From positions 379,905 through 443,904 of the forward strand of contig BCHH01000004.1 of the NCBI GenBank assembly GCA_001599595.1: a DNA stretch of 64,000 bases, written 5' to 3'. The stretch's first letter is position 1. Each line of letters begins with the position of its first letter. Origin of the DNA: Beverwykella pulmonaria. Its lineage: Eukaryota > Ascomycota > Dothideomycetes > Pleosporales > Melanommataceae. The position numbers and the translations under genes are program-made. The notes beneath the pieces are model-generated. The model was given only the letters and a program-made list of their open reading frames with translations. It ran no database searches and was not told where the DNA came from. Shown here piece after piece: positions 21,821 to 33,616 of the stretch.

Positions 21821-23132
21821 CTTCTATGACGATTTCTTCTGATAGACTAAAAAAATTTGAAATCATTCAGGATAGACTACGGCGTACCGTAGGAAGATGA
21901 GAGATAACTCTGAACAGAAAAAAGAAAAAGAAAAGCAAGCCGAAAGGTCATCCTCATGTACAACTCATCGCCAAATGAGTAAAGTCGAGGAGGCAGTGCA
22001 ACGTTCCGAATCTGAGAGAGCGGACAGGGGTCCAGATTTAGGCTAGTCCACCTACTATGTATGTACTTCTTAGCTTCTTTAGATTCCTTGCTATTAGTTA
22101 CATAGTGAACAGGTTCTAAAAAAAGAACAGATGGACTGCGCCACATTCACGGTTGACCGCGCCACTACCGCCACACCTTCCTGCATTGCTTTGCATTACG
22201 GTGCATGGACGACAACGGTTGATAGACTCGGATAGGATAAGGCTGAGTTGGGGCGTGCAATGATCAACGTGCTGTATCCCGAATCCTTCCCGTATGTGAG
22301 AACCCATACCATCAGGCGCCCAACATCCAGCATTCAAACACCTTCTGGAACGTTGCATGAGCGGCAAGCGAGCGAGAGAGCACGGCCTTTGCATTTCAAG
22401 CCCCGGGGCCACAGACTGGTTACTAGGTGAAGAGAAGAGTAATGCATCAAGTGTACTTCGATCCAAATCCAGTAAGAAAGCGAGCGCGGAACATTTGTTC
22501 CTTTCTTTCCTCACACATGTCTCGTTCTGAAACTCCGGTGTGAGCCTCGCGCCGATGCGGGGCGTAACTGTAACCGCAGGATCTGCGAGATGCGTAAGGG
22601 AACGTCGAGGCAAGTGCCAGTCTAGGGAAATACGACAAACTCACAATTCTGCATCGTGTTGTTATTCCGGTGTTGCTGCCCTAGCTCTCACCCGAGGCGC
22701 GTAAGGCACGAACGGAGATTTACTGTAAGACACTGGGGTCTGATGCTGCTGTAGCATTCCGGATCTGCCTGGCAAATGGCAATTGTGCAAAGAGGGTACA
22801 GATGACAGTCGAAGACATATTGCAAGAAGAGAGAACTGTATGAATAGCGCGGTTGAATATTTGAAATGATGGTAGTTAAAACTGTTACGGATCGAGGAGC
22901 TTGCTCTATATACCTCTATGAATCAAGATCGCGTCCCAAACTCCAAACAATAAATCGTGGACACCAAGCCTGGCGTACAGTAACCGCATGAGAAAAGCCA
23001 ACACCCGTGGCAACAATGAAAGTGGTATCCAAAGGAGAGTGCAAATGGCCGTTCCATGTCGTGAGATGGTCAAGTCAGCAAATAGAGCAAGCGAACTGAG
23101 CATGAAAGACATTAAAAATTTGCGACAGCTCT
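21821..23132. other. Intergenic, no gene seen
   Basis: Frames at 21877-22146 and 22116-22613 on the minus strand have no motifs and unlikely composition. The stretch near 23000 probably carries the 3' end of the crzA transcript. Confidence 0.4.
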
Positions 23133-25386
23133 TTACCGTGCGTTGGCCTCATAGTCACTCGCCCAGCCTCCATTATACACGCCTTGTGTAGGCTGGTAGT
23201 CTCCATCATCATCTTCAAATAGTTCACCCCCACTGCTGGCGTCGAAGCTGCTGCGACCGCTGATGTCGCCTTCGTGATCGTCTGGAGGCCCGGGAGGAAG
23301 TTGATCCCACTGGATTCCAGCAAGGGCAGGATATTGAGCAAGGAGCGCAGCGGGAAGACCATACTGCGGAGATGGGCCGCCCACATCCATGCCACCACTG
23401 ACTGGAGGGAAATTTTCAAATCCAGGTTGAGCAGGAGCCATCATGCCGCCGTAATTTTGAGGTGCCATTGGTGCGCCGTATATTCCATTGCCACTCTCCA
23501 TCTGCTGGTTTTGGCCGTCCCAACCACCCTTCTCTTGCGCCTCTTCCTCCAAGAGCGGTCGTATGCACACACGGCCAGCCTCAGATCGGAAATGACGCCC
23601 GAGGGCATCGGCACGAGCAAACCGCCTCCCGCAGCCCCAACTTCCATTGTCCTTGAGCACACCCCGGCAGACAAACTTCTTCTCTCCCGAGTGAAGACCT
23701 TCGTGTCGCTTGCGGTCGTGTTGACGAGCGAATGCTTTACCGCAGACACTGCATACAAAGGGTCGTTCGTCTGTGTGGGTGCGCAAATGTGACCGGAGAT
23801 TGTAGGCACGGGTGAAGCGCTTAGGACACAGATTGCACTGGAAGGTCGCCGGGTGCTTCTGCGTTCGCTTTGGACCCGAGCCATCACCGATTTGGGCGGG
23901 TCTTGACGGGTCCGCAAGGTCCAGAATGTAGTCGCGGTGAGGAATGTTCGAGGTCGAAGAGCGACGAGAGGACTTGGTCGATGGGGATGGGGAGCGTGAC
24001 TTTGCGGCATTCGGGGACAGTGATCGCTCGGATACTCGGTCGTTCACTTCAGAGCCAGGTGTAGATGCACGAGAGCTGACACTGCTAAATGGATCGGACT
24101 TGGCACGAATGCGATTGCGACTACGAGCTGCAACATCGTCAGTGGGATGTAGTGCGTACGATCTGAATGTACTTACAGCGATCCGGAGGGCTGAGAGCGT
24201 CGGCTTGATGGCCAGGCTTCGCGGGCTCAAAGCTCCCTTGCCGTGAGGGCGGCGCAAAGTCAATGTTAATCTCAGGAGGTGACATAGTATCGGCTTGGCC
24301 AAATTCGGGGATGTGGCTTTGGTTGATAGATGGGAACGGCTCATGGCCCTGTCCTTGATAGATGCCCATTCCCTGGTGTGCGAACTGATTGTTCATGTTC
24401 GGGTCGAGTCCATAGTTGCCGGGCGAAAATTGCGGAAGCGCCTGTTGCTGGGGGAGCAGCCGTGGCGAAATGTGAGGGCTATGGCTTGGGCTTATGTGGT
24501 TGTTGTCATTCAGATTGAATTGACCGAATTGCATGACGTCCTGGAAGAGAGCGGGGTCTTGCGCGTTCAGCAGCGGTGAGGGGTTGTCATGGTCGAAGCT
24601 GTCGGTATTGCCCAAGTATGGCGACGCATGTGCTGAAGACACGTCCGAGTATGTCTCTGATGGTGTTCTTCGGTGTCCTCGGAATGCCGTCATACCTCCC
24701 CATTCGCTTCCTTGGGGCTGTCCATATGCGGCACTCGGGTCCAATGACGCGTGGCGCGAGTGTGAGGGAGAAGGGAATGCGCCTTGGTTCATGTTGGGCG
24801 AGGCATGCGGGCTGGGGCTCTGCTGGTTCATGCCAGGTTGGAGGAGGTGAGGAGGGGTGGGCGAGTGGGCTTGCGTCGTCGCCATCTGGTTCATAAGGTC
24901 GGAGGGGTTGACCGACTGGTTCTGTGGCTGAGAGTCGAGCAGCTGCGGGTCGAGGGTGTTGTCGAGAAACGAAGGGTCAATGGCTTGGTCCTGGTTGGCG
25001 TTGCTGTCAGCGAAGAAGTTGGCAAAGTCCACGCTGTTGCCGTTGCTCTGGTTGATGTCGGGTAGGCGGTTGCCTTGCGACCCGAAGGAGGGGCTCGGCG
25101 ACCGCTGCGATATGCGCTGGTCGGCTTGGAAGAAGGCCTGGTCGGCAAGGGCAGTCTGCTGTGGGAACTGCTGGGCCTGGGAGGTGGTGAGGAACTGCGA
25201 CGAGGCGTCGAAGCTCTGTCCCGCAGTGGTGACTTGGGGATTGAAGCTGGTGGAGTATGGGTCGGTGGACTGATCGAGGCCCAATCCGGAGATGCTGTTT
25301 TGGTAGGGCGCATGAGGGGACGGGGAAGGGGAATGTCTTATATGAGCGCCCTGGCCCGCTGAGGGCGACCGTCCGCGCTGTTCCAT
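23133..25386 (-). CDS. crzA: CrzA/Crz1-type calcineurin-responsive C2H2 transcription factor
   Basis: Two exons, 25386-24177 and 24127-23133, give 734 aa. The first 400 residues are low-complexity, rich in Gln, Ser, Pro and Asn with many SP/TP sites, as in Crz1 proteins that shuttle to the nucleus after calcineurin dephosphorylation. [14 protein letters not shown] (about residues 370-384) is a possible conserved docking or regulatory block. A Ser-rich stretch ([16 protein letters not shown]) precedes three zinc fingers: [20 protein letters not shown] (about 499-521), [20 protein letters not shown] (about 527-549) and a longer third finger, [20 protein letters not shown], that ends near 582 ([11 protein letters not shown]). 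The long third finger is typical of Crz1. It acts on genes for calcium, cation and alkaline stress tolerance. It lies 1.2 kb downstream of palA on the same strand. The intron join is in phase. Confidence 0.9.
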
Positions 25387-26603
25387 GATGAGGTTGAGTT
25401 GCGCGTGGTGTTGCTATTACTGGAGTGGGGAGAGCGGCAAGCTCCAGACGGATCGCCTGGACGCGACGGGAATATGCGCACGGTTCGCACGACAGCGCAG
25501 CTTGCGGCGACGAGAGTGGTCAGAGCCTGGAGAGGATGGGACGCAGAGAACGTTCCTGGCAGCGAAGAGAGGCTGGAGAGTTGAGGCAGTGCTGGCTGGG
25601 GCAGTGCTGCCGTGAGAGCGAGTCCTGGAGCCAACCACGGCGGCCCAACTCGGTTTAGTGGGGGGTCTATTTTTATTTGGACTTTGGTAATCCCCACCCC
25701 ACCACGACCACTGACGCTGGCACCGACAAGGGAAAAGGCAGAAAAGCGCTCGTTTGGCGGTCTGGTTTCAGGAGGCCCGCGATGAAACGGACGCTGGAGT
25801 CGAGGCGAGCGGGCGGGCGGCGTGGGATGGCGAGTCGGCACGTGTTATGCCTTGTGGTGGTGTGTGTTAGTGCCGCGCAACGGCGCCGCAATGGGTGAAT
25901 AGCTGGAAACGAAGGGGCAAGAAGGTAGGATTAGCGACTTGGTAACGAAGAACTGAATAGCAGCAGGCGAACGAATGTTGGCCCTGCGTCTGTGGTGTTG
26001 GGGAAATGTCCGTCACAGAGTGTCCGCCAAAGAGTGCTGCCGTTCCGAACGGCAAGTGCTTCAGAGAGGGAAATGAAAAGACGTCTTCTTAGCAGTCCAC
26101 GAGGTAGCAATAGGTTATGCGACCGTTAAGATAAGGGACGTTGGGTGTGTTTCAAGCCAGAAATTGGCCGAATTGGTTGGCCATAGATGCGCGGACGCAG
26201 AGAAGTCTCAAGCCCATCAAGACTTCTAGCCGCCAAGTTGCCGGCAAGGAACAGAAGCTTAATTCATAGCGCGCACCAGTGAGTGCCGCATTTCGGTCGG
26301 TGGTGTGAAATCGAGCTTGGATTGAGGCTGTGCATGAAATGTCCCTTCTCGCGAGGCGTACTTTCAGCAAGGCAGATTTCCGTTTGGCTGTCCCACTTCT
26401 CCATCAACAGTATGACTTCCCACAACGGCTGATTACATCACTTCATCTTCACTGTGATATTAATAGCAACTTCGGTTGGACATGTTCAATTCGCAGCGTT
26501 GACTTCATGTCGTGTACCGCACGTTCATGAACAAGTCTCTAGATCTGCCGCACGAAGCAAAGCGTCTCTAACGCCAAGCACGCGCGCAACAACGGCCAAC
26601 TAC
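25387..26603. other. Spacer between crzA start and palA end
   Basis: Some 1.2 kb upstream of crzA, without a gene. The long length fits a regulated promoter with a long leader. The first 300 bases upstream of the start are GC-rich. Confidence 0.5.
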
Positions 26604-29237
26604 CTATCCAAACTTTAGGCCTTGTGCTGGGTCCCATCGTCCATCCTGCGGAGGGCCATTCGCCGGCCTAGCATGGCCAGATGCTGTCGGAACACCTGCA
26701 AACCTAATTCCGACTTCAGGCGTCCACATCCCAGAGTGCGGTCCAACACTAGCCCTCGTGGGAGTAGGCGCTGTCAGAGGCGCCTCGGCGTGTGCATCTA
26801 TACCATATTGCGGATCCTGAGCATCAGCCTGTCGTTGCTGCTGCAGCGAACTCGAGTTGGCCTGCTGGATATTGAGAGAGCTCATCGCTGCAGCAATGTC
26901 ACTGTAGCATTGTCAGCGTCTGGCAATTTCCCGAGACAGTGAGCTCGGGACTTACTTCTCAATCTGTGACGCTTCTGATTTCCGCTGGTACGCAAAGCTC
27001 CGACAATCGTCCCTGAATCTACTCACAATCTTGGCAAGGTCGTTGTAGAACTTTCTGCCCACATCCAGGTTCGAAATGATTTCCTTGTATTTGAAATACG
27101 CGTTTTCCAGACTCTGCAATGCCTGCTCACGCTGCTTCGTCGATTGATCTCCACGACGCGCATTCAGGAATGCAGCATTGGCGTCCTGCAGCCGTTTGAT
27201 TGCCTCTTGCTGCTCTTTGGCCTCGTCTTTGACCATGTCCTGATCAACGTCGTACATTTGCAATCGCTTATCGAACAGACCCTCAAATTGTACAGCCTCG
27301 ATGGTCTGCATAGGGTACTCCCGCTCTAAGCGAGCGGCTTCGCGAAGCAGTTCAGGGTCTACGAGGCTGTGAGCATTCAATCAACCGAAGGGTTGAAACA
27401 AGCGCGCGACTTACTTATGTCATCCTGCTTTGCCTTGGTTCTCAGAGCCTCGATCTTCCGTCTCCTTCTGCTCTCCAATCGGCTGACTTCGTTGAAAGAT
27501 CCTCGAAGCTTTCCGGCTTCTCTCTCCACCACGCCCGTTATTGCAGGTCTTCGGCCGCTGGGAACAAAGTTCTCAAGATCGTGGTCTGGGCCATTCAGCA
27601 ACTGGATGTGGTACTCGTTCTCTTTCAGCTTCGTCTTCACGACGTTATCGCTATTGGCTGCAGCTTTGAAGTAGCCGTCAATTTCATTGATCTGGGCATA
27701 TAATTTCGGCGCTGCTTGCTCCGCAGGCTGTCTACCCCACCGGTCTGTTCCATATTTTCGCCGCGCTCCCTCGTCCTCGGCCGCTTCTGACTTTAAGATA
27801 TCGCAGCCTTCTCGATAGATAGCCTCATCGCTCTTCTTGAGTTTCTTCGTGTCCTCCATCGAGCGCAATAGTCGGTTGAGCCCGTCCTGCTGCCGGATTT
27901 CCTCAGCATGTGCAATGAGGCCCGGGGGGAGTCCAAGGGGCTTTTCGAGGGCTTGAAGTGATCCCGGAAGGTTTAAGCTCCTCAGAACCTCATGAATCTG
28001 AGTAGTGAGCGCCTCCAACTCTTCGACAATGGTGTTGTTGACCAGGCGGTCTCGGCGATCGACGTAAATGCTCGCCGCCAGATGTACCGAGTAGGGAACC
28101 AACTTAGAGAACAAGGCAGGACCTAGTTCTCCCTTCTCACCCAGCAGTGCGTTAGAGTCTGCCACTTCTTTCGGCACCCTGGAAACCACCATGTTCGCTC
28201 GATCGAGGATCTTCAGCTCCGACTTGGGCGGGACGGGCAGGAGATAGATCATGTCGTTATCCTTCTCTGCCCTCTTCAAGTCTTCCGTAATCTTGTTCTT
28301 CAGTCCCTGGAGATCGGCCAGCACGACTTTGTTGATGTACCGCTGCTCCTTGAGGGCTTCGTTGACACAGATCTGGCTGTCCCGTAGCCGAGCCACCTCT
28401 TCTCCATATTTGCGCTTCTCCAAGCAGTCACAGGCGGCCCTGAATTGCGCAGCCGCAGCAAAGTGATGATGCTTCGCGGCCATGTGGTGGATCCATTCGC
28501 TGCTTATCGAGTCCGACTGCACACCTGCCTCACTGGCTTCGTTGTATAGGTCCGACACTCGACAAGCCAATTTCGCGATGGTGGCGTCCTTCAGCCCATC
28601 TTTGACTGCTTTCTGCCAAAAGCACTCCTGGCCTTGTGCCAGCATCAGCTTCTCCAGACTCTCCAAAGTCATCGTGTCCATGTCCTCCGGCGGCGATGTG
28701 CGCAGTTCAGGCAGGATCGTGTCTCGGAGGTGGGACAGAACACCAGCAGCCAGGCAGAAGTTGTTGGCGGCGACCTTCAAGCCGTCCGGGGTGCTTCGGT
28801 TCGAGGACATTGCCAGCTGGGAGTACATGGCGGCGAGGTTGTACATGATATTTGCGAGCTCCCACCGAAGATTGTTCCTCGACACCGGGCGGTTGGTGTT
28901 GTATCCAAGCGCAGGATACCATGGGAAGTCGACGCCAATGTCTATTGGGAACTTGCCACTGATCCACACGAGCTGCGCGGCGTACGACTGCAGCTTGGGG
29001 ATGTTGCTCGGGTGCGGGTCCTGTGCGTGGATAGCCGTAGTGCGCATCTTCTCAATCGCTTCGAGGTCTTTGGTGAACATGTCTGGATGCTGGTCATACT
29101 TGGACGAGATGTACTGCTTCACGGCTTCGGAGAGGGAAACGGTATGGGACCGGCGGAACGGGAGGAAGAGGATGTTGCTGCGCATGTGGGTGAGCGTGGA
29201 TGCCGTGGCGGAGAGGAGAGGGGACGTACGAAGCCAT
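26604..29237 (-). CDS. palA: PalA/Rim20 pH-signalling BRO1-domain protein
   Basis: Four exons: 29237-29230, 29177-27415, 27358-26956, 26901-26604, giving 823 aa, close to the usual size. The first exon encodes only ATG GCT TC; splicing at GTACGT/CGCAG restores MASNILFLPFRRSHTVSLSE, the family start. The BRO1 domain spans about residues 5-390 (KYDQHPDMFTKDLEAIE, VDFPWYPALGYNT, ECFWQKAVKDGLKDATIAKL, YGEEVARLRDSQICVNEALK). The V-shaped coiled-coil domain, which binds YPx(n)L motifs, spans about 400-740 (LNLPGSLQALEKPLGLPPGL, GRKFYNDLAKIV). The Pro/Gln-rich tail carries MWTPEVGIRF. PalA joins PacC to the ESCRT-III assembly in alkaline pH signalling so that PalB can process PacC. The DDIN/PELLREAARL join fixes the acceptor of intron 2. 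Its close relative Bro1/BroA is less similar at these motifs. Confidence 0.93.
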
Positions 29238-29842
29238 TATTGCCGTGTGTACAAGAGCTGTTTACGGTGTGTGTTGATGTTGACGTCGAAATGTGGTGAG
29301 AGGGCGCCGTGCTGCGGGGCAAGGCAGGCACGTCACTTGCAAGGATGCCCGAGGAGCGACAGGGGCGCGCTCACTATGCCCACGACGCCCCTGGATCTGG
29401 TCCTGTCTGCGTGCGAGAGACCGGTGTCATGTCTCGGGCTCAGCGCACATTTCCCTTCTTCCCGGGCATCCATCCAGCGTCCAGAAGAAAGTGAGCAAGT
29501 TATGCGCCACACCTGGCCAGGGCCGGCGACATGGTGCTAAGCATTAAACCGTGGTGCGACGCCCCGCGGATTGCCAATTGTCAGCGATGGCGGGAAAGCA
29601 GCCGCAATCTCGGCGTAGAGTATCTAGCACACCATCGAAACTTGCGCAACCCCCTCTCTCCATGCCTTACCCATCCTCCAGCTCCAGCATAAAAGCCGCC
29701 AGACGCCCGTCCTGACTTCCCACTCCTCAGCACACCTTCTCACCAAGAATACCCCACCAGCCGCGACACTCGACCCCTCCAAACCAGCCCTCCCTCAGAA
29801 ACCCCGCCCAAGCCCTCACATCCACCCTCCCACACAGACACA
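29238..29842. promoter_or_regulatory. Shared promoter of palA and ATX1, with PacC-type palindrome
   Basis: This 605-bp spacer separates two divergent genes. The palindrome CCTGGCCAGG at 29512-29521 contains the PacC core GCCARG on both strands. A TATA-like CATAAAAG lies at 29688-29695, about 150 bases before the ATX1 start. The segment next to ATX1 is C-rich, as in many highly expressed fungal genes. PacC action here is inferred only from the sequence. Confidence 0.45.
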
Positions 29843-30131
29843 ATGGCCGAACACACCTACAAATTCGACATTGCCATGAGCTGCGGCGGCTGCTCTGGTG
29901 CCGTCGAGCGCGTGCTCAAGAAGCTTGATGGTGAGTCCCGTCGCGCCACGCCCTGTACCGCCACTGACTCGGTTCCCAGGCGTCAAGTCATACAATGTGT
30001 CCCTCGAGACCCAGACCGCTGAGATCGTTGCCGAAGACTCCCTCCCTTACGAGACCGTGCTCGAAAAGATCAAGAAGACGGGCAAGACGGTCAAGTCTGG
30101 CGAGGCCGACGGAGTCGCGAGAGATGTGTAG
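29843..30131 (+). CDS. ATX1: Copper chaperone Atx1
   Basis: Two exons, 29843-29930 and 29980-30131, give 79 aa, the standard size. This is a single heavy-metal-associated domain with the copper-binding loop MSCGGC (Cys14 and Cys17) at the end of the first strand and SGAVERVLKKLDG as the first helix. KTGKTVKSG near the C-terminus supplies the Lys that stabilises bound Cu(I) in Atx1. The protein carries cytosolic copper to the Ccc2-type ATPase in the Golgi, for multicopper oxidases and iron uptake. The intron falls in the Gly codon after LKKLD and is in phase. Confidence 0.95.
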
Positions 30132-31455
30132 TTCCCAATGCGAGCCATCCTGTTTCGGTTTGGACCGCATGCTTTACCGGTTGGGAGCGAGCGATGCATT
30201 CTCTGGCCTTTGCCAGCGCGGTCTTCCTTTTTTCATATCATGGGCCCTGCATTTGGCGGGCGGGCAGCGGGATAGACAGAGGGCGTCAACGGATCAGAAT
30301 CAAATCTATACCTTCAAACTCTGCTTCTCATCAGTGTCAACCGTGCAAGAACAGCGATCAAGATCGCGATTCCATTTGAGGTCTCTGATCGAAAGCCTGC
30401 ACTTGTTCAATCAAGGCTCGATAGCATAGGAACCCCATACTCACATGGGCACCTCGGACGGAATAGTGCAAAGATGAAGCGCAAAATCCCAATGGCAGTT
30501 ACAGTATGTCTGAGGAGAGCAACATGGATCCTTTTGCCCTTGTACTGAAATTGCTTGACTTGTTGACATGGGTGACTGTGAGTCTTGACTCTCTACTAAG
30601 GCGGAGGTCATGTGCATCGCCCATTTCTAATCCAACTGCATCCACCTTTGACTCACTTCGCTCACCGTCCGCCCTCATCTCCGCGAGAATAAATCGGCGC
30701 TCGTGGCAGATGACCTTGAGAAATTGTGGCCAAAGCCTTTCGGTCGCCCAGACAGGAAGTTGGACGAGTGCAATCCCGATTTAACCCTCAGGAACGGCTT
30801 CACAGCCACGATCTAATCAGATTGAAGTCATCTGAAAGCTTTCGGTGCGTTCTCCCGTGGTCCTCGCGTTCCGGTCCTCCCGCGTTGGCGGCAGAGGTTA
30901 AACCAACCACAGCGCCGTTAACGTCGCTGCCTGGAAAGCCTGAACAACCTTCACTCTCGCGTACGTCGCTGGTTCCTCAGGCAGCAGGCAAAACGCGCAA
31001 TGAAACACGATGGAGTGCGCATTACTCGGACTTTGCGGCGTTGCCAGCAAGTATGCCCAAGAACAGCAACGTGCTCCATCTGATAATGGCGGTCGTGGTA
31101 TCTGGCACGGACCGAATTCACCCCCAGCCCTCACTAAGCGACGCAGCCCGACCATATCAACCAACCTCAAGCTGAATCGGGTGAAGTCAGTCTGCAAAAA
31201 GCCTCTCGTATATTTCGGGGTCGAAATAAGCGTGTGATTCACCTGTGGTCATGACGCGTAAGGTAATTTACGCCATGTTGCTGTACATGCATCTGGCCTC
31301 AAGGGGCTTCCATATCCTCAACGACTACATAAGGGTTGACCTAAGGCCTCAAAGTAAGAGCCTCAGCCCACTTTCCGCTTCTGCCACATCACCCACTCTT
31401 CTTCATTCGTCTAAGCTCTGTTCATCTTCTTCTCTGTTTCATAATTCCCTTCCTT
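30132..31455. other. Intergenic, no gene seen
   Basis: It contains the ATX1 3' region and the upstream region of the DJ-1/PfpI gene. Frames of 75-150 codons near 30506-31242 have no motif and lie on both strands over one another, so they look like chance. Confidence 0.45.
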
Positions 31456-32651
31456 ATGCCTTCGCCGCAAGCATATACACATTTTCCATCGCATGCAGAC
31501 CTGTTCTACTTTTGTACAACATCCTCCACTTCTGAAGAGGACCTCGACATCCGATACGCGCCGCCATCGAAGTCGTCCCTGAGAATTGGCGTGCTTGTAC
31601 ATGGGCCCGACCAAATCCAAATGCTCGACCTCGCGGTCGTGGACCTCCTCGCCATGATTGGCCGAAACCGCCTGAGCAGACTCGACGCGCCCGAAGGCGC
31701 TCTGGACGAAGCAGTAGACGAAGTTGATATCCGGTATATCAACGAGAGCGGAGAGGGCTCCTTCTCCGTTTCCTCTGGCGCACGCATGCCCGTCACGGTG
31801 AGCGCAGTTCGGATCCGATAGCTGCCCGTTGGCAAACACGATCGAAGCCCGACCCAACCCCCCTCGAGAACCATTACTCCTTCGGCCAAGAAGAGACGGC
31901 TTGGTCGAGCCGGTTTCGCCCTAGATTCAGCGTGCTGCCGCTGCTGCTGCTGCTGTGGCTGTGACTATCTATGAGATTCTGGCAAGGAAGTAAAGGTCAC
32001 CATCTTCCCCTTCCCCCTCCCCCCCATTCGTATGCGCCAGCCTGAGGTGAATAGACCCACGAATCTAACGTGTTGTACAGAACTCGTTCGAAAATGCTCC
32101 TCAGTTCGATATCCTCGTCATTCCCGGATCGTTCTCGTCGGCGGAGCTTCCACTGTCTGCATCCATCTTCCTCACCACACAAGCGTCAAACCCCAATCTC
32201 GTTGCAACCATGAGCATCTCCTCCGGCATCCTCACGCTCGTGCAAACCGGCCTCATACATCGAAAACGCGCGACGTGTCCGCCGTCTCTTCTCCCAAATC
32301 TCCTGGAACGCTTCCCGGAGACGTCCTGGCAAGAGAATCGCTGGACGCGACACGGCAATCTGTGGAGCAGCAGTTCCGCAATCACAGGAATAGACATGTA
32401 CGTTGGATCCCACTCCAAGTGTTGCCACCCATGTCCGAGTTTTTTTTTTATTTATTTTCACCAAGCGTTTATCAAATGCCTGATACCCAAGCAATTCCTA
32501 ATCCTCACGCACGCCCTCAATGAATCCCGCTAACGGCTTCTCCGCCAATAGGGTAACTACCTGGATGCGCGAGTACTTCTGGGATCGAAGCGAAGCGGTC
32601 AAGTTTGCGCTGGTCGCAGCTGGCGCGACAGTCGACGAGTACGACGAGTAG
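31456..32651 (+). CDS. DJ-1/PfpI-family protein lacking the catalytic cysteine
   Basis: Three exons: 31456-31797, 32081-32397, 32552-32651, giving 252 aa. The glutamine-amidotransferase-like fold is clear: LRIGVLVHGPDQIQMLDLAV, PQFDILVIPGSF, LVATMSISSGILTLVQTGLI, HGNLWSSSSAITGIDM and TTWMREYFWDRSEAVKF. Fungal relatives usually read VC[TS]G at the nucleophile elbow; here it is ISSG, so the cysteine is replaced by serine. Activity as an isonitrile hydratase or glyoxalase-like enzyme is therefore doubtful. The first intron is long (283 bases) and carries a short CTG run near 31937-31952; the second has an A/T-rich stretch. The ATG of residue Met in GIDM is split by the second intron. All joins are in phase. 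Confidence 0.85.
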
Positions 32652-33616
32652 TTCTCTTTTCCAAAAGCAATAGGTGCATTTTCGGGCGCTTTGGGCACAT
32701 CTCTCGACTCTTTTTGCGATATACCCCTCTCTGGTGCGATCCATGAGCATGTTCAGAGTTTGTTCTGTACTATCTATGCGTATACTTGGGCGGATTTACG
32801 GATCGGATTTGTATCAATAGATAGACGGTGGGCGGTGGTGTCTGGATAGACGCTGCCATTTGGAATTGCTGTACTATTATTCTGTCGCTCGGTCAGGGCG
32901 ACCTGTGTGCTATTTAGAACGTAATGCAGGCACACTCAATGTTGTCATATACTACCAAGCACATCTAAGGACGCCGGCAAAGCTCCTTCTGCAGGCTACA
33001 GCCCACGAAAACAACAACACGGACATGCATCCAAAGCGCTGCCCACCCAGCACGTCACCCTTACAGCCGTCACAACACGACCCATGACTTCATGGCAGCT
33101 ACGCAATCCCTCTTTCAAGGTCTCCGGACCTGGTTTCCGGAACCTTCAGCCGTTATCTCAGACACACCGCGCTCGCGATGACGACGAAAGTGTTCCGCAA
33201 CCCATACCCGTAGGGCTGAAGAATGACGTAGCGCCCTCCACCTCTCCGCTTTCAGCGCCGCGCTATGCCCGCATGAGGCAACCCCGCACCCTCCCGTTCG
33301 CTATCGGCCGCTTGGACGGGCAATCAAGGAAGACACCAAGCCACTTTCGTCTGATTTGGGCGGACGAGGCTGGGTGCGCCACGGCTAGCGGCTTCCCTGC
33401 ATGACGTCGAGGATGATCCTGCCCACAGCGGGCACGGGCGTCACAACCTGTTTTCGATGGCGTGTGTATGAGATGGGGAGAGAGGGAAAGTATATAAGAG
33501 AGCTATTATCATCGGCTTCCATCATTATCAAACCATCCACTCCACATCTTCAAGCCTTCAATCAACCAACTGTTCCCACCTTCTTCCCAACCCAAAACCC
33601 AAAACCAACATTCATC
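32652..33616. other. Intergenic with TATA box for the next gene
   Basis: No gene is seen. A clear TATATAAG lies at 33491-33498, 120-126 bases before the ATG at 33617, followed by a pyrimidine- and CA-rich leader typical of strongly expressed fungal genes. Confidence 0.55.

Noticed and set aside
28482..29540. 352-codon open frame on the plus strand
   Set aside because: It is opposite the BRO1 domain of palA and crosses its start and promoter; composition is Ser/Arg/Cys-rich noise.
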